Below are positions 7,018 through 10,329 of a stretch of 10,329 bases of DNA, piece by piece. Where the stretch lies: contig DHMR01000065.1 in NCBI GenBank assembly GCA_002405875.1, positions 1-10,329 on the forward strand. The letters run 5' to 3'. The stretch comes from a bacterium UBA4637. GTDB taxonomy: Bacteria; Bacteroidota; Bacteroidia; Bacteroidales; Bacteroidaceae. The notes beneath the pieces were generated by a model. The model had not been told where the DNA came from. It saw nothing but the letters and a program-made list of their open reading frames with translations, and made no database searches. The translations under genes and the position numbers were made by a program. Positions within the stretch are counted from its first letter, which is position 1, and each line of letters starts with the position of its first letter.

Positions 7018-7077
7018 GTGAACCTCCGTTTTTTGTCGTGAATCTCCGTCTTTCCGTGTGAACGAGCGTTGGATTTT
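7018..7077 (-). promoter_or_regulatory. Three 20-bp-period operator-like repeats upstream of the lipoprotein promoter
   Basis: Plus-strand units begin at 7018 (GTGAACCTCCGT), 7038 (GTGAATCTCCGT) and 7058 (GTGAACGAGCGT). The period is exactly 20 bp, with GTGAA and CGT kept in all three; the first two agree at 14 of 20 bases. Counted from the predicted transcription start they cover about -35 to -95, the usual place for an activator site. AraC-family proteins bind direct repeats about two helical turns apart, and such a protein is encoded next door. Which protein binds here is inference. Confidence 0.55.
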
Positions 7078-7196
7078 ATATTTTTTAACTAAATCCAATT
7101 CTTGTTCACGCCCGTAGCTTATCCAAACACATCCCATCTGACGAAGTTTCCTAACATTCTACAGAACTAACAACACTTGACAAGGAATCGTCCTGT

Positions 7197-8408
7197 TCAG
7201 ACATAAGCCTCAATCAAGTCGTAGTCAAAATCCTCCAGTCGCTTGCGGGCATTGGCCAGTGCCCATCTGTTCTTGAAGCCGCACAATTCGGCTGCGATAT
7301 CCTGCGACATATTAACATTCGCAGAAGACGATTCCATCAACTTCTCGTAATGGCGCACACGAAAGGCATTCACCAACTTATAGAACCCCACTTGGGTAAT
7401 AAAAGTTCCAGCAAGAGTACGTTTCATACGAGTGACATCATGGATTACATCTATTCGCTTCAAACTTGGCTCAAGATATCGGCGGCTCACGATTGCAAGC
7501 ACTTCTTGCTTCACGGCTTCCCAATCCTCCTCGGCTATCTGCCTCAAAACACACTCCTTGTCTACAGGCGTACCCTCCTCCCTGTCGGCATTCAAAGCAG
7601 TTTTCTCAAGAACATCCTTCTCCTTCTGCAAAATCATCATACTTTTCTTCTCCATCTCCTCCAGCTCCTTTCTGACTTGAGGCGAGCGTATCAACCTATG
7701 GGGAGGCAAGATGCGGCATAGAAACCTTACCATCCATACCGCCATCACAAGATCGACGACCATCTTCACCTCACGACTCTCTGTCAGAAAGACAATCCAC
7801 ATAATCCATGTTCCTATGAGAGGAATGTAAAGAACTTTTTTGGCAAAATGATAAGGGAAATCACTCTCGTCTGAAAAATTTTGCGTATGGTATTCATCTA
7901 TGCGTCGGCTAAGCCACCTACACTCTTTGACAAAACGCCAAGAGAGCAACAAGCTCAATTTCCCGAAGATTATTTTTATCTCGAATTGATACCGCTCTAT
8001 CAAACTATCAAACTGAAAAAGCACCATGAGAAACATGACACCCAACAGGAGCAAAGGAAGGAAGAAATAAAGTCGTGAATGCCAATTGCGATTCATCCGC
8101 CCCAAACGGAAATAACGCTGAAACAACATGGCAAAGCAAACAGGATAATAGATGATGCCAAACACACACAAGTAAAGCCAAACGCCAGAGTCAGTTGGGC
8201 ACAACACATACGGAAACTGCAAGGAGACAGCTGCATAAAAGAAGACAACCTGACGACGAGCTGGATAAAAATCATCTCCATGCTCATCATAGGGATGGCA
8301 CATGTGGCACCATCTGACGACCGCACCAAACACGCCAGACAATATAAAGGTAAAGCAAGCCAGAGAATAAAAAATCTCTGGACTTGCAAAACACGTATAC
8401 AATTTCAT
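7197..8408 (-). CDS. Membrane-bound AraC-like transcriptional regulator
   Basis: 403 residues. The N-terminal half has about six hydrophobic helices (roughly 11-31, 52-70, 76-97, 113-133, 190-208, 215-233; another possible at 145-158) with short loops and no sizeable extracellular domain. A charged helical linker follows (240-305), then a C-terminal cytoplasmic DNA-binding domain (about 310-403). Its pattern is AraC-like: GFYKLVNAFRVRHYEKLM (341-358) fits the helix linking the two helix-turn-helix units, and MSQDIAAELCGFKNRWAL (367-384) fits the second helix-turn-helix (I..IA...GF.S). Sequence match to classical AraC proteins is loose. Polytopic membrane proteins with this C-terminal domain are common in Bacteroidota and mostly uncharacterised. 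With no outer domain, the signal may be sensed within the membrane. The nearest candidate target is the downstream lipoprotein promoter. Confidence 0.8.
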   Translation of the reverse strand: MKLYTCFASPEIFYSLACFTFILSGVFGAVVRWCHMCHPYDEHGDDFYPARRQVVFFYAAVSLQFPYVLCPTDSGVWLYLCVFGIIYYPVCFAMLFQRYFRLGRMNRNWHSRLYFFLPLLLLGVMFLMVLFQFDSLIERYQFEIKIIFGKLSLLLSWRFVKECRWLSRRIDEYHTQNFSDESDFPYHFAKKVLYIPLIGTWIMWIVFLTESREVKMVVDLVMAVWMVRFLCRILPPHRLIRSPQVRKELEEMEKKSMMILQKEKDVLEKTALNADREEGTPVDKECVLRQIAEEDWEAVKQEVLAIVSRRYLEPSLKRIDVIHDVTRMKRTLAGTFITQVGFYKLVNAFRVRHYEKLMESSSANVNMSQDIAAELCGFKNRWALANARKRLEDFDYDLIEAYV

Positions 8409-8413
8409 TTACT

Positions 8414-8482
8414 ATAGATACTCTCTGAGTGACAATGCCTCTACATAAGAAGCCAATGTCCTCTAAATAATAGATACTCTCT
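8414..8482. repeat. Nested direct repeats in the leader of the regulator gene
   Basis: ATAGATACTCTCT occurs perfectly at 8414-8426 and 8470-8482 (56 bp apart). Between them, CAATGCCTCTA (8433-8443) and CAATGTCCTCTA (8454-8465) form a second pair differing by one inserted base. The order is A-B-B'-A across the 77-bp gap between the phosphatase stop and the regulator ATG. No TAnnTTTG box is visible here. This could be an autoregulatory site or the trace of a local duplication. Confidence 0.65.
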
Positions 8483-8485
8483 TAA

Positions 8486-9814
8486 CTAGTTTCTTTTGTA
8501 GGAATCCAGTTTGCCAAGACAATATGCCTTGAAATCACTCCAATGATAATAAGGAGCCATGTCGGTTTTAATAGGGAGCGTTGCCTCATCCTCGTTCAGC
8601 AACACCTTGACCAAGACATCGTCGTGCGCATTCGCAACCTGTGTCTTTCCTTTTTTGGCACTTTTGGCTTTACGATAGAACACGAACTGAAGGTTGGTTG
8701 CCATCGGGGTAATCTTATAATCGAACCACTGCCCCGCTATCTTCTCAGGATCTTTGATTTCCTCGCCATAGCCATTGAGGTCGAGCAGACAGGTGAGGGG
8801 AGTCACCATCGTATCATGGCCATATCGCAAGGTGGCTCCCGGATGCTCCAGGGCAATACAACTATCCGCCTTCTCGATGATGTCTCGCAACAGATTGCGC
8901 TGTGAGAAAGGTTGCTCATTGCCTGTATAAGGTGAAAATCCGTAGGATAGCTGCCATTGAGAATTGTTGACCACCCAGTTGTTATAGATTTCATCTTGAT
9001 TAAACAAGTCGTAGAGAGACACCTTGCCTCGAAGCTCGGTACCCTGGATGGCACTCGCCATCATAAACAACTTGTGATTGAGGTCACGTTGGTTGATATT
9101 CTGCTTCACCCAATCTTGGTCATTGAAGAGCTCTTGCATCACACGCTGATAGCAATCGTGCTTTCGGGCAAATTCTTCCTGTACGACTTTTCTCCCGACA
9201 CAAGACTTCAAACTATCCAACCGCTTATCATCCTGGTTCATGTAGTACATATCATGGTAGCTGGCATCGTGGAAAATATTCAACCGAGGATTCATGCGAA
9301 GCATCTGCAGCAAACCATTCTCCATGGAGAGGATGCAACGGATCACCACCGTGCTGCGTGCCTCTATATTAGTTTTGCCAGCAAATATCTCCGGGAATCG
9401 CTCCATCATCCGCTTGGTAATACCTTGATGCTGAAGAGCTCCCAGCGGAGTCAACTCACCATCACGTCCCTTGGCATCCTCACGTATCAGTTTTACCTTC
9501 CGCAAGGTTTCCTCACCCTTTGTCGTCAACTTACCCTCTTGTTTTGCCTTGAGTAAAGCGAAGTAAGGAACATCGTAAGCCGACTTACCTATCATATAGC
9601 GCGATCCATGACGACCATAGTGGCTCAGATAGAAAGGCTTGTACCCCTTGGGGGCAGGCGTCAACTTCTTCTGAGGACCACGATAAGCCACATAGTTACT
9701 GCCAGAAAGGGTGACATCACGTTGAAAATCTTCTTGAGGAGTTTGTGCCACAAGGCTCGTTGACACCAAAAAAGGCATTGCCAGGGCAATCGCCAATTTC
9801 ATCATTTTCTTCAT
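8486..9814 (-). CDS. Secreted histidine acid phosphatase (phytase/MINPP-like clan)
   Basis: 442 residues with a signal peptide (1 to about 24, ending SLVAQ). The histidine phosphatase branch 2 signature is SHYGRHGSRY, with the nucleophile H69 in R68-H69-G70-S71-R72. The second pocket arginine is in EARSTVVIRCILSM (R153), and the proton donor motif is GHDT (H333-D334), as in AppA-type acid phosphatases rather than the HAE of MINPP enzymes. LTPLG (121-125) is also typical. All catalytic residues appear intact. It probably removes phosphate from monoesters in the periplasm or at the surface; phytate or sugar phosphates are possible, but the substrate cannot be read from sequence. It begins 25 bp after the esterase stop, so the two are likely co-transcribed. 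The ATG at 9814 gives the full basic start of the signal peptide; ATGs 3 and 4 codons later are alternatives. Confidence 0.9.
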   Translation of the reverse strand: MKKMMKLAIALAMPFLVSTSLVAQTPQEDFQRDVTLSGSNYVAYRGPQKKLTPAPKGYKPFYLSHYGRHGSRYMIGKSAYDVPYFALLKAKQEGKLTTKGEETLRKVKLIREDAKGRDGELTPLGALQHQGITKRMMERFPEIFAGKTNIEARSTVVIRCILSMENGLLQMLRMNPRLNIFHDASYHDMYYMNQDDKRLDSLKSCVGRKVVQEEFARKHDCYQRVMQELFNDQDWVKQNINQRDLNHKLFMMASAIQGTELRGKVSLYDLFNQDEIYNNWVVNNSQWQLSYGFSPYTGNEQPFSQRNLLRDIIEKADSCIALEHPGATLRYGHDTMVTPLTCLLDLNGYGEEIKDPEKIAGQWFDYKITPMATNLQFVFYRKAKSAKKGKTQVANAHDDVLVKVLLNEDEATLPIKTDMAPYYHWSDFKAYCLGKLDSYKRN

Positions 9815-9839
9815 TTTCTTATTAGTTAGTTATTTGTTT

Positions 9840-10329
9840 TTAATACCAATTCATGAGCTTACGGAGGAATGGCAGCAACTCACTTGCCATTTTCCGATGC
9901 TGAAGCTTGCTAGGATGCCAACTGGCACCATATCCCAAGTCACCAGTTTGGAAAGTGAAGTCGAAGCGATAAATCTCCTTGTCACCCTTTTTGTTTGCCT
10001 CCTTGCAGATTCTGTTGAGCACCGTCCTCTGCTCGCCGCTCTCCTTCTCGCCAAGCATAGGTCCTGTTATCAAGACAATCTTTGCATTGGGATATTTCGT
10101 GCGAACCGTCTTCAAGAACATACGATAGTTCTTCTCATAGAGTTGGATATCATAGTTATTGGTAGAAAGGTCGTTGGTACCCAGGTTGATGCAAACGAGC
10201 TGAGGCTGATATTTAGCGAAATTCCATTTCTCGTCGTGCTTATTAAATAAGGTGTACTCATATTGCCAAGGCATATTTTCGGCAGAGCCAGACTTCGGAC
10301 CATCATAATTGCGATATACGCCGATGCCA
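9840..10329 (-). CDS. SGNH/GDSL esterase, CE2-like (5' end beyond window)
   Basis: The C-terminal 162 residues of a gene that runs off the right edge; the frame stays open upstream of the first visible ATG (10274), so that ATG is not the start. Visible SGNH blocks are the glycine block near GIGVYRNYDG at the edge, block III INLGTND (asparagine of the oxyanion hole), and the catalytic histidine in GASWHPSKLQH. The phrases LVCINLGTNDLST, ITGPML and WHPSKLQHRKMA match carbohydrate esterase family 2, which removes acetyl groups from plant polysaccharides such as xylan or mannan. The nucleophilic serine and any N-terminal beta-sandwich and signal peptide are outside the window. The residue usually aspartate before the histidine is serine here (SWHP). 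It lies 25 bp upstream of the phosphatase in the same direction. Confidence 0.85.
   Translation of the reverse strand, partial: GIGVYRNYDGPKSGSAENMPWQYEYTLFNKHDEKWNFAKYQPQLVCINLGTNDLSTNNYDIQLYEKNYRMFLKTVRTKYPNAKIVLITGPMLGEKESGEQRTVLNRICKEANKKGDKEIYRFDFTFQTGDLGYGASWHPSKLQHRKMASELLPFLRKLMNWY

Larger units (their letters stand above)
6852..7196. other. 345-bp regulatory gap between regulator and lipoprotein genes
   Basis: The gap holds, in minus-strand order, about 120 bp without a convincing feature or terminator (7078-7196), the 20-bp-period repeats (7018-7077), a promoter -7 box (6989-6996), and a leader of about 130 nt with a 25-bp-period AT-rich direct repeat (6875-6922). No coding potential was recognised. 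The lack of an evident terminator after the regulator leaves read-through into the lipoprotein possible. Confidence 0.7.

Noticed and set aside
7071..7096. Possible terminator hairpin GGATTT/AAATCC after the regulator
   Set aside because: It has only 6 AT-rich base pairs, a 14-base loop, and no T-tract after it on the minus strand.
8957..9556. 199-codon plus-strand frame opposite the phosphatase
   Set aside because: The minus strand encodes an intact histidine phosphatase with all catalytic motifs; this frame has none.

Overview
The window looks like chromosome from a Bacteroidota bacterium, most plausibly the Prevotella/Segatella/Bacteroides branch. Supporting signs are promoter -7 boxes of the TAnnTTTG type (positions 10-17, 4781-4788 and 6989-6996), no Shine-Dalgarno sequences in front of the starts, signal peptides ending in the typical ...A-Q-T, a long ParC with an acidic tail, a polytopic membrane protein carrying an AraC-like DNA-binding domain, and a CE2-like esterase. 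The genus is inferred from style, not from a search. No RNA genes, CRISPR arrays, insertion sequences or phage genes were seen.

Layout. On the plus strand, a promoter at the left edge is followed by two very small membrane protein genes (36-263 and 268-375) and parC, the A subunit of topoisomerase IV (394-3255). The spacing (4 bp, then 18 bp) suggests one transcript. A strong hairpin with T-tracts on both sides (about 3318-3366) separates parC from the convergent minus-strand block and can stop transcription from both directions. The minus-strand block, in transcription order from the right edge, is: a truncated SGNH/CE2-like esterase (9840 to the edge), a secreted histidine acid phosphatase (8486-9814), a membrane-bound AraC-like regulator (7197-8408), a 345-bp regulatory gap, a large coiled-coil lipoprotein with internal repeats (4800-6851), and an outer-membrane OmpA-like protein (3443-4738).

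The most interesting part is the 3.4-8.5 kb region. The lipoprotein contains four tandem repeats with an exact 109-residue period (the fourth carries a 14-residue insertion), followed by a C-terminal head of unknown type. Its promoter has a good -7 box but no recognisable -33 TTG. Directly upstream lie three units starting GTGAA at an exact 20-bp period, which is the arrangement expected for an activator binding one face of the helix. The neighbouring gene encodes a membrane-embedded AraC-like regulator. The working hypothesis is a self-contained surface system: membrane regulator, then a long lipoprotein stalk, with an OmpA-family peptidoglycan-binding porin next to it. This is inference from sequence layout and has not been tested.

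The esterase and phosphatase on the right are 25 bp apart, probably co-transcribed, and look like exported hydrolases for acetylated glycans and phosphate esters. ParC carries two points of note: alanine at the position equivalent to GyrA Ser83, and a QTSLF motif in its acidic tail that matches the bacterial sliding-clamp-binding consensus.
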